From the NCBI GenBank assembly GCA_945873205.1, contig CAMCCC010000002.1, forward strand, positions 1 to 64,000: a DNA stretch of 64,000 nucleotides. The letters are read 5' to 3'. Shown here in pieces: positions 38,867-48,225 of this stretch. The first letter of the stretch is position 1. Each line of letters starts with the position of its first letter. A program made the position numbers and the translations under genes. This stretch comes from an uncultured bacterium (GTDB taxonomy: Bacteria > Bacillota > Clostridia > Oscillospirales > Oscillospiraceae). The notes beneath the pieces are model-generated. The model was not told the DNA's origin and did not search any database. It was given only the letters and a program-made list of their open reading frames with translations.

Positions 38867-41800
38867 TTATTCTTCAATGGTCTTCTGGGCGCTTTCCAGG
38901 TCCAGTTCAATGACGGTGGAAACGCCCTTTTCCTGCATGGTGACGCCGTAGAGCATGTCCGCCTCCTCCATGGTGCCCCGGCGGTGGGTGATGACCAAAA
39001 ACTGGGTCTTATCGGACATACGGCGCATATACTCGGCATAGCGGGTGACATTGGCTTCGTCCAGGGCGGCCTCGATCTCGTCCATGACGCAGAAGGGGGT
39101 GGGCCGCACCTTCAAGATAGCAAAGTACAGGGCGATGGCCACGAAGGCCATCTCGCCGCCGGAGAGAAGGCTGATGGTGGACAGCGCCTTGCCGGGAGGC
39201 TGCACCTTGATCTCGATGCCGCAGTCCAGCACGTTGTTTTCATCCTCCAGCTTCAAAGCGGCCTTGCCGCCGCCGAACAGCTCCAGGAAGGTCTGGCGGA
39301 AGCACTGGTCAATCTCATGGAAGCGCTCCACAAAGAGCTGTTCCATCTGGCCGGTCAGGTCCTTAATGACACCCAGCAGCTCGCCCTTGGCCTTCTCCAC
39401 ATCGTCCCGCTGGGTGCTAAGGAATTCATAGCGGGTATTGACCCGGTCATACTCCTCGATGGCGCCGATGTTGGGGTTGCCCAGGGCGGAGATCTGACGG
39501 CGCAGGTCACTGATCTGCTTCTGGGCCTTGGGCAGGTTCTCCACCGGCTGGCGCAGGGCCTCGGCGGCGGAATGGCTCAACTCATAATTCTCCCAGAGCT
39601 TATCCAGAATCTGCTTTTCCTCCATGTCGGCGGCCAACTTCTTCTGCTCGATGCGGGCGCTGCGCCGCTCCAGCTCCAGAATGTCCTGATTGCGGCTCTG
39701 GGCCTCCCGCTCGGCCTTGGTGCGCTTGCCCTCCAGGGCCAGCTTGCTCTGGCTGATGGCCTGGATCTCGGCCTGGATGGCCTTTATATTCTCGCTCATT
39801 TTAGCGATTTCATTTTCTTTTTCCTGGATGCGGCGGCTGAAATCATCGATCTGCCGCTGGGCGGCATCCACGGCGCCGCGCCGGGCCTCACTGTCGCCGG
39901 AGAGGCTTGCCAGCAGCTGCTGCAGCTGGGCGGCGGAATTCTCCGTGGCCCGCCGCTCCGCCTCCAGGGAGGACACCCGGCTTCGCAGCTGGGCCTGCTC
40001 CTCCAGAGCCATGTCCAGATCATAGCGGACGGCGGCCAGGTCTTTCTGGGCCTTGGCAAGCCGCTCGTTGGCGGTCTTTTCATTTTCCAGCAGCCGCGCC
40101 CGCTGGCGGCGGAGCTTCTCCAGCTCGTTGGCCCGGGACAAAATGCCGCTGCCCTTGGCGGTACTGCCGCCGGTCATGGAGCCGCCGGCGTTGATGAGCT
40201 GCCCGTCCAGAGTGACGATGCGCAGGCGGTTGCCGTTGTTCTTGGACATACGCACCGCGTCCCCCAGGGTCTCGGCCACCACGGTGCGGCCCAGGAGGTT
40301 GGCCACGATCTGCTCATAGCGGGAATCGAAGCGTACCAGCTCATAGGCCACGCCCACAAAGCCCGGGTCCCGGGTGGGAGCGTCCTTCATGACGGTGCCC
40401 CGGATGGTATCTACAGGGAGGAAGGTGGCCCGGCCGGAATCGCTGCGTTTGAGCATCTCGATGGCACGGCGGCCGTCCTCCTGGCTGTCAATGACGATAT
40501 TCTGGGCGGCGGCGCCCAGGGCGGTCTCAATGGCAAGGGCACATTCCTCATCGGCCTTGATGAGGTTGGCCACCGGGCCGTGAACGCCCTTGATATTGCC
40601 CCGCTGGCTCTCCCGCATGACGGTTTTCACTGCTTTGGAATAGCCCTCGTAGTCCTTTTCCATTTCGCTGAGCATATGGATGCGGGAGTCCATGCTGCGG
40701 CCATCCACGGAAAGCTGGGTGGCTTTCTCCCCCAGGTCCTTCACCATGGCTTCCCGGCTGGTAAGCTTCATGCGGCAGCCGGAGAGGACGTTATCGTTGC
40801 TTTGGGTCTCCTGAGCCAATTCCTTCAGCTGGGCAGCCAGGCTTTGCAGCCGTTCCCGGCTCTGGCCGATGCTGTCCTCCAGCTCCCGGACCCGGGTCTC
40901 CTGCTGCTGGATATCCTGAAGCAGACGCTGCCTGTTCTCCTGGCTGCTCTCCCTGTTGGCCCGGAGCACGGCGGCCTCCGCCTCCCGCTGGGCGCTTTCC
41001 GCCTGGGCGTCGGTGAGCCGCTTGCGGGCTTCATCCGTCTCCACATCCTTCTGGCGCATCCGCTCGCTGATGCTGCCGGAGGAGGCGTACAGAGCTTCCA
41101 GCTCGGCTCTGGCCTGTTCCAGGCTCAAAGCCGTCTGCTCATACTCCTGCTTCACGCTCTCGGACTGGGCGTGGAGCTTTTCCAGGGTGGCCATCCAAAC
41201 GGAGATTTCCTGGGTACGCAGCTCGTCCCGCAGCACCAGGTAGCGCTTGGCAGTCTCCGCCTGCTTGCGCAGAGGCTCCACCTGCAGCTCCAGTTCCTCG
41301 ATCTTGTCGTTGATGCGGAGGAGATTTTCCTCCGTCTTTTCCAGCTTCCGCTCCGCTTCCTCCTTCCGGTAACGGAAGCGGGAGATGCCGGCGGCCTCCT
41401 CAAAGACCTCACGCCGGTCGGTGCTTTTGTTTGAAACGATCTCGGCGATGCGGCCCTGGCCGATGATGGAATACCCGTCCCGGCCCAGGCCGGTGTCCAT
41501 GAGCAGGTTGTTGATGTCCTTCAGACGCACCTGCTCCCGGTTGATATAATACTCGCTGTCCCCGCTGCGGTAATACTTGCGGGTGAGCATAATTTCGCTG
41601 CTGTCAGAATCGAAAATATGGGCGGAGTTGTCGATGATCAGGCTGACCTGAGCAAAGCTCTGGGCCCCCCGCTTCTCGGTGCCGCCGAAGATCACGTCCT
41701 CCATCTTGCTGCCCCGGAGGGCCTTGGTGCGCTGTTCGCCCATGACCCAGAGGATGGCGTCGGATATATTGGACTTGCCGGAGCCGTTGGGCCCCACGAT

Positions 41801-41884
41801 GGCGGTGATATCCTTTTCAAAGGTGAGCCGGGTTTTATCCGCAAAGGATTTGAAACCCTGTATCTCCAATGCTTTTAAGTACAA
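38867..41884 (-). CDS. smc: chromosome segregation ATPase SMC (compact form)
   Basis: SMC organises and compacts the chromosome with ScpAB. Walker A is GPNGSGKSN, the hinge begins near residue 430 (GVHGPVANLIKADEECA) and ends in GGSMTGGST, and the C-terminal head has LLSGGEMAFVAIAL and the Walker B FCVMDEIEAALDEANV. I choose the TTG at 41884 (MYLKALEIQGFKSF), which has GAGG 8 nt upstream and restores the family's N-terminus. At 1005 residues it is well below the usual about 1150-1190, both coiled-coil arms being shorter. MAFVAI replaces the usual RALTAL after the signature. Confidence 0.94.
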   Translation of the reverse strand: MYLKALEIQGFKSFADKTRLTFEKDITAIVGPNGSGKSNISDAILWVMGEQRTKALRGSKMEDVIFGGTEKRGAQSFAQVSLIIDNSAHIFDSDSSEIMLTRKYYRSGDSEYYINREQVRLKDINNLLMDTGLGRDGYSIIGQGRIAEIVSNKSTDRREVFEEAAGISRFRYRKEEAERKLEKTEENLLRINDKIEELELQVEPLRKQAETAKRYLVLRDELRTQEISVWMATLEKLHAQSESVKQEYEQTALSLEQARAELEALYASSGSISERMRQKDVETDEARKRLTDAQAESAQREAEAAVLRANRESSQENRQRLLQDIQQQETRVRELEDSIGQSRERLQSLAAQLKELAQETQSNDNVLSGCRMKLTSREAMVKDLGEKATQLSVDGRSMDSRIHMLSEMEKDYEGYSKAVKTVMRESQRGNIKGVHGPVANLIKADEECALAIETALGAAAQNIVIDSQEDGRRAIEMLKRSDSGRATFLPVDTIRGTVMKDAPTRDPGFVGVAYELVRFDSRYEQIVANLLGRTVVAETLGDAVRMSKNNGNRLRIVTLDGQLINAGGSMTGGSTAKGSGILSRANELEKLRRQRARLLENEKTANERLAKAQKDLAAVRYDLDMALEEQAQLRSRVSSLEAERRATENSAAQLQQLLASLSGDSEARRGAVDAAQRQIDDFSRRIQEKENEIAKMSENIKAIQAEIQAISQSKLALEGKRTKAEREAQSRNQDILELERRSARIEQKKLAADMEEKQILDKLWENYELSHSAAEALRQPVENLPKAQKQISDLRRQISALGNPNIGAIEEYDRVNTRYEFLSTQRDDVEKAKGELLGVIKDLTGQMEQLFVERFHEIDQCFRQTFLELFGGGKAALKLEDENNVLDCGIEIKVQPPGKALSTISLLSGGEMAFVAIALYFAILKVRPTPFCVMDEIEAALDEANVTRYAEYMRRMSDKTQFLVITHRRGTMEEADMLYGVTMQEKGVSTVIELDLESAQKTIEE

Positions 41885-41938
41885 ACCGTTAACCTCATTC
41901 AATCAGAAACATTCTCAAAACATAACCGATTTATTGTA

Positions 41939-42967
41939 TTATATATCCCCGCTGATTTCAAGGGAAAAAATCTGAATTTTCCGGCCTTTCAGGTCGGTTT
42001 CTTTGATTTTCAGGGAATGAAGCCCAAATTCCCGGCACAGCGTTTCCACATTCTGCCGGTGCTGGCCCGTCATCTGGGAGGTTTTGCCTCGGGCCACCGC
42101 CAGGGTGACGGCGCTGTGGGGCGGCACATCTGCCAGTACCCGCCGGGCCTCCTGCAGCATGAGGCGGCTCTGCACCAGCTCTCCCAGGGCGGGGTGATAA
42201 GCGCCGGCTACAGCGGCGCCGGCGGACAGCTCCTCCGTGGGGTTCAGGCCCAGGCGGATGACGGGGATATCCGCTTCTTCAAACACCGGCAGCAGGCGGG
42301 CGCAGGTCTCCACCGCGTCCTCCACGGTGTGCTCCTGATACTTGCCGGCCTGCCACAGGTCGTAAAGGGCGGTGTCCCGGACGATGACGGTGGGGTAGAT
42401 CCGCACCCCGTCCGGCTTCAAGGCGGCCAGCTGCTTTGCGGTGGACAGGTCGCTCTCTGGGGTGGCCCCGGGCAGGCCGGTCATCATCTGCAAAATCAGG
42501 CGAAAGCCCCGCTCTTTGATGAGCCGGGCAGCGCGTTCCACGTCCAGGGCGGAATGGCCCCGGCCGGAAAGGCGGAGCACCTCCTCATCCATGCTCTGGG
42601 CCCCCAGCTCGATGGTTTCCACCCCGTACTGCGCAAGCCGGGTCAAAATTTCCTCATCAATGGCGTCAGGCCGGGTGGACAGGCGGATGGAATGGATGTT
42701 CCCCCGCTCCAACTCCACTTTTGCGGCCCGGAGGAGGGCCAGCTGCTGGTCCGCCGGGATGGCGGTAAAGCTGCCCCCATAAAACGCCAGTTGCCGCTTT
42801 GCCCCAGGATAGGGCAAGGCGGCGGCTTTTTCAACTGCACATATAACATCCTCTGCCGTGGCCGGACGCTCCCTGCCGGAGATGCGGCGCTGATTGCAGA
42901 ACACGCAGGCGTGGGGGCAGCCCAGATGGGGCACAAAGACAGGGATGATGCTCTCTCTGGCGCTCAT
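41939..42967 (-). CDS. Elp3-like radical SAM protein
   Basis: This 342-residue radical SAM protein has the cluster motif CPHACVFC (CX3CX2C) at residues about 17-24 and the Elp3/oxygen-independent-coproporphyrinogen-oxidase-like pattern FYGGSFTAIP, LSTRPDAIDEEIL and VETIELGAQSMDEEVL. It lacks the acetyltransferase domain of true Elp3. Genes of this type are regularly found between rnc and smc in Clostridia; a tRNA or RNA modification role is likely but unproven. Its start overlaps the rnc stop (ATGA). Confidence 0.85.
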   Translation of the reverse strand: MSARESIIPVFVPHLGCPHACVFCNQRRISGRERPATAEDVICAVEKAAALPYPGAKRQLAFYGGSFTAIPADQQLALLRAAKVELERGNIHSIRLSTRPDAIDEEILTRLAQYGVETIELGAQSMDEEVLRLSGRGHSALDVERAARLIKERGFRLILQMMTGLPGATPESDLSTAKQLAALKPDGVRIYPTVIVRDTALYDLWQAGKYQEHTVEDAVETCARLLPVFEEADIPVIRLGLNPTEELSAGAAVAGAYHPALGELVQSRLMLQEARRVLADVPPHSAVTLAVARGKTSQMTGQHRQNVETLCREFGLHSLKIKETDLKGRKIQIFSLEISGDI

Positions 42968-43641
42968 TTTTGCAGGGCCTCCAGGGCCTGTCTGGCGGCC
43001 ATTTGCTCGGCCTCCTTCTTGGTGCGGCCGCTGCCCTGACCGGCAATTACGCCGTTGATGGAGACGGAGAAGGTGAAGCTCTTGTTATGGTCCGGCCCGC
43101 TTTCGCCGGTCATGGTATAGCTGATGTGCTGGTCGCTTTTGCGCTGCACCAGCTCCTGCAGCTGGGTTTTGTAATCGGCGGTGCGGTGGGCGTCGCTGAT
43201 CTCGGCGTCCTTCAGGATCATCTCATTGACGAAGCGGCGGCACTCCTCCATGCCACTGTCCAGGTACATGGCGGCAATGATGGCCTCCACCATGTCCGCC
43301 AGAATGGAGGGGCGCTGGCGGCCGCCGGTGTGCTCCTCCCCCCGGCCCAGGCGCATATAGCGGCCCAGGTCCAGCTTCAGAGCCACCCGGTGCAGGCTGG
43401 CCTCGCAGACCAGCTCCGCCCGCAGGCGGGTCATGCGGCCCTCCGGCAGGGGAGGCTGGTGATTGAACAGAAACTCCGCCGTCATCAGGCCCAGGATGGA
43501 ATCGCCCAGAAACTCCAGCCGCTCATAGCTCTGGCAGGGCGTGTCATGCCGCTCATTGGCATAGGAGCTGTGGGTCAGGGCAGTGCGCAGCAGCTCCCGG
43601 TTCTGAAAGCGGTATCCGATTTTTGCTTCCAACTTGTCCAT
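42964..43641 (-). CDS. rnc: ribonuclease III
   Basis: RNase III cuts double-stranded RNA in rRNA processing and decay. The 225-residue protein has the catalytic signature ERLEFLGDSILGL near residue 42, a second acidic site in DMVEAIIAAMYLDSG, and a C-terminal dsRNA-binding domain (about residues 155-224, ending GSGRTKKEAEQMAARQALEAL). It starts 3 bp after plsX; acpP, often between plsX and rnc, is absent. Confidence 0.96.
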   Translation of the reverse strand: MDKLEAKIGYRFQNRELLRTALTHSSYANERHDTPCQSYERLEFLGDSILGLMTAEFLFNHQPPLPEGRMTRLRAELVCEASLHRVALKLDLGRYMRLGRGEEHTGGRQRPSILADMVEAIIAAMYLDSGMEECRRFVNEMILKDAEISDAHRTADYKTQLQELVQRKSDQHISYTMTGESGPDHNKSFTFSVSINGVIAGQGSGRTKKEAEQMAARQALEALQK

Positions 43642-43644
43642 AAA

Positions 43645-44649
43645 TCAGCCTATCTTCATGTACTCGATATTTGCCTTGATCTCATCGGTGATGCCGCTCT
43701 CTACACAGGTGACTGCCTGGCGGGCGGCAGCCAGGATGCAGCGGGCGTCGGAGGAGCCGTGGGCCTTGATCACCGGCCGGGAGATGCCCAGCATCACGGT
43801 GCCGCCCACTTCCTTCACGTCCAGGGTCTTCTTCATTTGGGCCAAATCCCCCTTCAAAACGGCGGCGGCCAGCTTGTTTTTCAGGCTCTTATAGAATACG
43901 TTTTTCAGGTTGCCCATCATGAATTTGATCATGCTCTCGGCAGTTTTCAGCATCAGGTTGCCGGTAAAGCCGTCGGCCACGATCACGTCCACCTCGCCGG
44001 AAAAGACCCCGTTGCCCTCCACGTTGCCGATGAAGTTGATGCGGCCGGCCTCCCCGGCCTCTTTCAGCAGCTGGAAGGTCTCATGCTGCAGGGCGCCGCC
44101 CTTGGTGTCCTCGGTGCCTACGTTGGCAAGGCCCACCCGGGGGTTCTCCATGCCCAGCATGGTCCTGGCATAGAAGCTGCCCATATAGGCAAACTGCAGT
44201 AAGTACTCGGGGGTGCAGTCCACATTGGCGCCGGAATCGATCAGCACCACGCCCTTGCCGCCGTTGGGCAGCACGGGGGCCAGCGCCGCCCGGCGGATGC
44301 CGTTGATGCGCTTGACGATCAGGGTGGCCCCGGTGAGCAGGGCGCCGGTGCTGCCGGCGGAGACCACCGCGTCCCCCAAGCCGTCCCGCAGCATATTCAG
44401 CGCCACGGTCATGGAGGCGTCCTTCTTCCTTCTGGTGGCGGTGCTGGGGTCATCCTCCATGGTGATCACGTCCCGGGCGTCCACCACTTCCACATCGGTG
44501 CAGCCCTCTTTCTCCAGGCAGGCCTTCACAACCTCCTGCCGGCCCACCAGGACCACGTCCACCCCCAGCTCACGCCGGGCCATGACCGCGCCTTTGACAA
44601 TCTCCTCCGGGGCCTTATCGCCGCTCATGGCGTCAATGATGATTTTCAT
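43645..44649 (-). CDS. plsX: phosphate acyltransferase PlsX
   Basis: PlsX converts acyl-ACP to acyl phosphate, the first step of phospholipid synthesis with PlsY. Visible family motifs are MSGDKAPEEIVKGAVMA, the S-T-G-A loop VSAGSTGALLTGAT, LIDSGANVDC and DVIVADGFTGNLMLKTAE. The length (334 aa) is typical. The ATG overlaps the trmFO stop. Confidence 0.96.
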   Translation of the reverse strand: MKIIIDAMSGDKAPEEIVKGAVMARRELGVDVVLVGRQEVVKACLEKEGCTDVEVVDARDVITMEDDPSTATRRKKDASMTVALNMLRDGLGDAVVSAGSTGALLTGATLIVKRINGIRRAALAPVLPNGGKGVVLIDSGANVDCTPEYLLQFAYMGSFYARTMLGMENPRVGLANVGTEDTKGGALQHETFQLLKEAGEAGRINFIGNVEGNGVFSGEVDVIVADGFTGNLMLKTAESMIKFMMGNLKNVFYKSLKNKLAAAVLKGDLAQMKKTLDVKEVGGTVMLGISRPVIKAHGSSDARCILAAARQAVTCVESGITDEIKANIEYMKIG

Positions 44650-45959
44650 AGGTGGAAAACCTCCTTCTCTTTCAGCTGCTCAATGATCGCGAGAGACCGG
44701 TTGGAGATCTCCGCGTTTTTGTTTCTCTTGCCTTTGACCCGGTATTCCAGGGGCTTGATGATGCCGAAGTTGATGTTCATGGGCTGGAAGTCCCCCACGC
44801 TGCCGCCGGAGATGTACAGGCCCAGAGCGCCGATGGCGGTCTCCTGGGGGAAATCCACGCTCTCCAGGCCCAGCACCCGGGCGGCAGTCTCGATGCCCAC
44901 CAGCATGCCGGAGGCGGCGGACTCCACATAGCCCTCCACGCCGGTCATCTGGCCGGCAAAGCTGATGCGGGGCTCGCTGCGCAGGCGGCAGTACCGATCC
45001 AGCAGCTTGGGGCTGTTGAGGTAGGTATTGCGGTGCATCACGCCGTAGCGGACGAATTCCGCGTTTTTCAGGGCGGGAATCATGGAGAAAACCCGCTTCT
45101 GCTCCCCCCAGGTCAGGTGGGTCTGGAAGCCCACGATGTTGTAGATGGTGCCGTCCGCATTGTCCCGCCGGAGCTGCACCACGGCGTAATTCTCCCGCCC
45201 GGTGCGGGGATCGATGAGGCCCACCGGCTTCATGGGGCCGTAGCGCAGGGTATCCACCCCACGGCGGGCCATGACCTCCACCGGCATACAGCCTTCAAAC
45301 ACGCCGCCGTCATCAAAGCCGTGCACCGGGGCCTCTTTAGCGCTGACCAGCTCTTTGACAAAGGCCAGGTACTCCTCCTTGTCCATGGGGCAGTTTACAT
45401 AATCCGCGGTTCCCTTGTCGTAGCGGGAGGCGAAGAAGGCGCTGTCCATGTCCACGCTGTCCAGGGTGACGATGGGGGCCACGGCGTCGTAAAAATGCAG
45501 GTCGCTGTCCGGGCAGAGGGCGGCGATTTTTTCAGCGATGGCGTCGCTGCTGAGGGGGCCGGTGGCAATGACCACCTCCCCATCGGGGATGTCCAGCGCC
45601 TCCTGGCGGATGATCTCCACATTGGGGTGCTGCTCCAGGGTTTCGGTGATCTGGCGGGCGAAGCCCTCCCGGTCCACGGCCAGAGCGCCGCCGGCGGCCA
45701 CTTTGTTGGCGTCGGCGCTGGCCATGATGAGGGAGTCCATGGCGCGCATCTCGGCCTTCAACAGGCCCACGGCGTTGGTCAGCTCATCGCTTCTGAGGGA
45801 GTTGGAGCAGACCAGCTCCCCAAAATAAGGGGAATGGTGGGCGGGGCTCATCTTCTCCGGCTTCATTTCCCAGAGGCGGACACGGATGCCCCGTTTTGCC
45901 AGCTGCCAGGCACATTCGCTGCCGGCAAGGCCCGCGCCCAGAACGGTTACAGTTTCCAT
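44646..45959 (-). CDS. trmFO: tRNA (uracil-54) methyltransferase TrmFO
   Basis: TrmFO uses FAD and methylenetetrahydrofolate to make ribothymidine at position 54 of tRNA. The N-terminal FAD motif VLGAGLAGSECAW, the middle FEGCMPVEVMARRGVDTLRYGPMKPVGL and the C-terminal GGSVGDFQPMNINFGII are all diagnostic, and the length of 437 is normal. It directly follows topA, as in Bacillus. Confidence 0.97.
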   Translation of the reverse strand: METVTVLGAGLAGSECAWQLAKRGIRVRLWEMKPEKMSPAHHSPYFGELVCSNSLRSDELTNAVGLLKAEMRAMDSLIMASADANKVAAGGALAVDREGFARQITETLEQHPNVEIIRQEALDIPDGEVVIATGPLSSDAIAEKIAALCPDSDLHFYDAVAPIVTLDSVDMDSAFFASRYDKGTADYVNCPMDKEEYLAFVKELVSAKEAPVHGFDDGGVFEGCMPVEVMARRGVDTLRYGPMKPVGLIDPRTGRENYAVVQLRRDNADGTIYNIVGFQTHLTWGEQKRVFSMIPALKNAEFVRYGVMHRNTYLNSPKLLDRYCRLRSEPRISFAGQMTGVEGYVESAASGMLVGIETAARVLGLESVDFPQETAIGALGLYISGGSVGDFQPMNINFGIIKPLEYRVKGKRNKNAEISNRSLAIIEQLKEKEVFHL

Positions 45960-48215
45960 TTATGCTTCCTTTGCCTTGGCCGTCTTTTTGGCGGCAGGCT
46001 TCTTCGTTGTTGTCTTGGTGGTTTTCTTGGCCGCAGGCTTTTTTGCGGCAGGCTTCTTGGCGGCGGCTTTCTTTTCCGCTGCGGCAGCCTTTTCCTCCGG
46101 GGTCTTTTTCTTATACACCCGCTGCTCCTCCGGCACGAAGTTGGCGCAGGCCTCGTTGATGCAGAAGGATTTCAGGGGGCCGCGGCCGCTGCGCTTGAAC
46201 ATGGTTTTGCCGCAGGCGGGGCAGAAGTCCTTGGTGGGCACGTCCCAGGTGATGAAGCCGCAATCGGTGCCCCGCTCGCAGGCGTAGAACACATAGCCCT
46301 TCTTGGAGGTGCGCTTGAGGATGCGGCCGCCGCACTTGGGGCATTTGCCGGGCATCTCGATGACGATGGGCTTGGTAAAGGTGCAGTCCGGGAAGCCGGG
46401 GCAGGCCAGGAAGTGGCCGAATTTGCCCTTCTTCACCACCATCTGGCGGCCGCAGACATCGCAATACTCATCGCTGAGCACGTCGGGCACCTTCAGCTTC
46501 ACGCCCTCCATGGCAGTCTCGGCGGCCTGCAGCTCCTGGCTAAAATCATCGTAGAAATCCGCCAGCACATTGCGCCACTGGGCCTTGCCGTTCTCGATCT
46601 CGTCCAGCTCCGCCTCCATGTGGTTGGTGAATTTCAGGTCCACGATATCGGCAAAGCGCTCCTTCATCAGGCCGGTCACCACCTCGCCCAGGGGGGTGGG
46701 GCGCAGGTACTTGCCCTCTTTGATCACATAGTCATGGGCGGTGATGGTGGAAATGGTGGGGGCGTAGGTGGAGGGGCGGCCGATGCCCTTCTCCTCCATG
46801 GCCCGGATGAGGGTGGCCTCGGTGAAGCGGGCGGGGGGCTGGGTGAACTGCTGATCCGGCAGCATCTTCTCCAGGTACAGCTGCTGGCCCTGGCTGAGGC
46901 TGGGCAGGGGGTTATCGATCTCGCTGCTCTCCTCATCCCGGGCTTCCTCGTACACGGCGGTATAGCCCTTGAACTTCATTTCGGAATAGTTGGCCTTGAA
47001 GGTATAGCCGGCAGAGTCCACCTCCACGGACACATTGTCATAGACGGCGTTGGCCATCTGGCAGGCGGTGAAGCGGCCCCAGATCAGCCGGTAGAGCCGG
47101 TACTGCTCCTGGGTCAGGTCCTTGCGCACCACATCGGGGCTGAGGTTCACGTCGGTGGGGCGGATGGCCTCATGGGCGTCCTGGGCGCCGGACTTGGTTT
47201 TGAAATGCCGGGGCTTGCCGGGGTAATAGTTCTCGCCATAGTGCTGGACGATATAGGCGCCGGCGGCGGCAAGGGCCTCCTCCGAGAGACGGAGGGAGTC
47301 GGTACGCATGTAGGTAATGAGGCCCACGCTGCCCTGGCCGCTGATCTCCACGCCTTCATAGAGCTGCTGGGCGATGGACATGGTGCGCCGGGGCGTCATG
47401 CCCAGGCGGCGGGAGGCCTCCTGCTGCAGGGTGGAGGTAATGAAGGGGGGCGCGGGAGACTTCTGCTTCTCCCCACGCTTGACGGTCTTGACGGTGAAGG
47501 GAGCTTTCTCTGTCTCGCGGATGACGGTGTTGACCTCCGCCTCGCTGTGCAGCTCCTGCTTCTTATCGCCCTTGCCGAAGAAGCGGGCGTTGAAGCTGGC
47601 GGTATCTTCCCCGCAGTTGAGACAGGCGTCCAGCAGCCAATACTCCTGGCTGTTGAAGTTGCGGATCTCCTCCTCCCGGTCCACCACCATGCGGGTAGCC
47701 ACGGACTGGACGCGGCCGGCGGAAAGGCCGGTTTTGATCTTGCGCCACAGGAAGGGGGACAGCTCATAGCCCACAATCCGGTCCAGGATGCGGCGGGCCT
47801 GCTGGGCATTGACCAGGTCCTGGTCAATGCTGCGGGGGTTCTGGATGCTCTCGGTGACTACCTTTTTGGTGATCTCATTAAAAGTGACCCGCTTGGCCTT
47901 CTCGTCGTCCAGCTCCAGCAGCTCCTTCAGGTGCCAGGAGATGGCTTCGCCCTCCCGGTCAGGGTCCGTTGCCAGATAGACGGTCTTGGCGGCCTTGGCC
48001 TCCTTCTTCAGTTCGCTGATCAGTTCCTTTTTATCACGGACGGGGATATATTGGGGTTCAAAGCCATGCTCAATATCCACGCCCATTTTGCTCTTGGGCA
48101 GATCCCGCAGGTGGCCCATGGAGGCGGTCACCTTATAGTCGCTGCCCAGGTATTTCTCGATGGTTTTGGCTTTCGCCGGGGATTCGACGATCACCAAGTT
48201 CTTCGCTTTTGCCAT
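45960..48215 (-). CDS. topA: DNA topoisomerase I with a Lys/Ala-rich tail
   Basis: TopA relaxes negative supercoils. The TOPRIM motif VIVESPAKAKTIEKYLG starts the protein, DPDREGEAISWHL follows, and the active-site Tyr is in GLITYMRTDSLRLS. Three C-terminal zinc ribbons are seen (CDVCGRQ...CPGFPDC, CPKCGGR...CERGTDC, CPACGKT...CINEAC). The last about 50 residues are a histone H1-like tail of AAKKPAAKK repeats, likely to bind DNA. Length is 751. It sits between dprA and trmFO. Confidence 0.97.
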   Translation of the reverse strand: MAKAKNLVIVESPAKAKTIEKYLGSDYKVTASMGHLRDLPKSKMGVDIEHGFEPQYIPVRDKKELISELKKEAKAAKTVYLATDPDREGEAISWHLKELLELDDEKAKRVTFNEITKKVVTESIQNPRSIDQDLVNAQQARRILDRIVGYELSPFLWRKIKTGLSAGRVQSVATRMVVDREEEIRNFNSQEYWLLDACLNCGEDTASFNARFFGKGDKKQELHSEAEVNTVIRETEKAPFTVKTVKRGEKQKSPAPPFITSTLQQEASRRLGMTPRRTMSIAQQLYEGVEISGQGSVGLITYMRTDSLRLSEEALAAAGAYIVQHYGENYYPGKPRHFKTKSGAQDAHEAIRPTDVNLSPDVVRKDLTQEQYRLYRLIWGRFTACQMANAVYDNVSVEVDSAGYTFKANYSEMKFKGYTAVYEEARDEESSEIDNPLPSLSQGQQLYLEKMLPDQQFTQPPARFTEATLIRAMEEKGIGRPSTYAPTISTITAHDYVIKEGKYLRPTPLGEVVTGLMKERFADIVDLKFTNHMEAELDEIENGKAQWRNVLADFYDDFSQELQAAETAMEGVKLKVPDVLSDEYCDVCGRQMVVKKGKFGHFLACPGFPDCTFTKPIVIEMPGKCPKCGGRILKRTSKKGYVFYACERGTDCGFITWDVPTKDFCPACGKTMFKRSGRGPLKSFCINEACANFVPEEQRVYKKKTPEEKAAAAEKKAAAKKPAAKKPAAKKTTKTTTKKPAAKKTAKAKEA

Positions 48216-48225
48216 TGTGTTCTCC

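Noticed and set aside
45965-46110. Tandem DNA repeats at the 3' end of topA as a repeat element or CRISPR
   Set aside because: They are codon repeats for the AAKKP tail, of irregular unit length, inside the coding frame. No CRISPR-like repeat-spacer pattern is present anywhere in the window.
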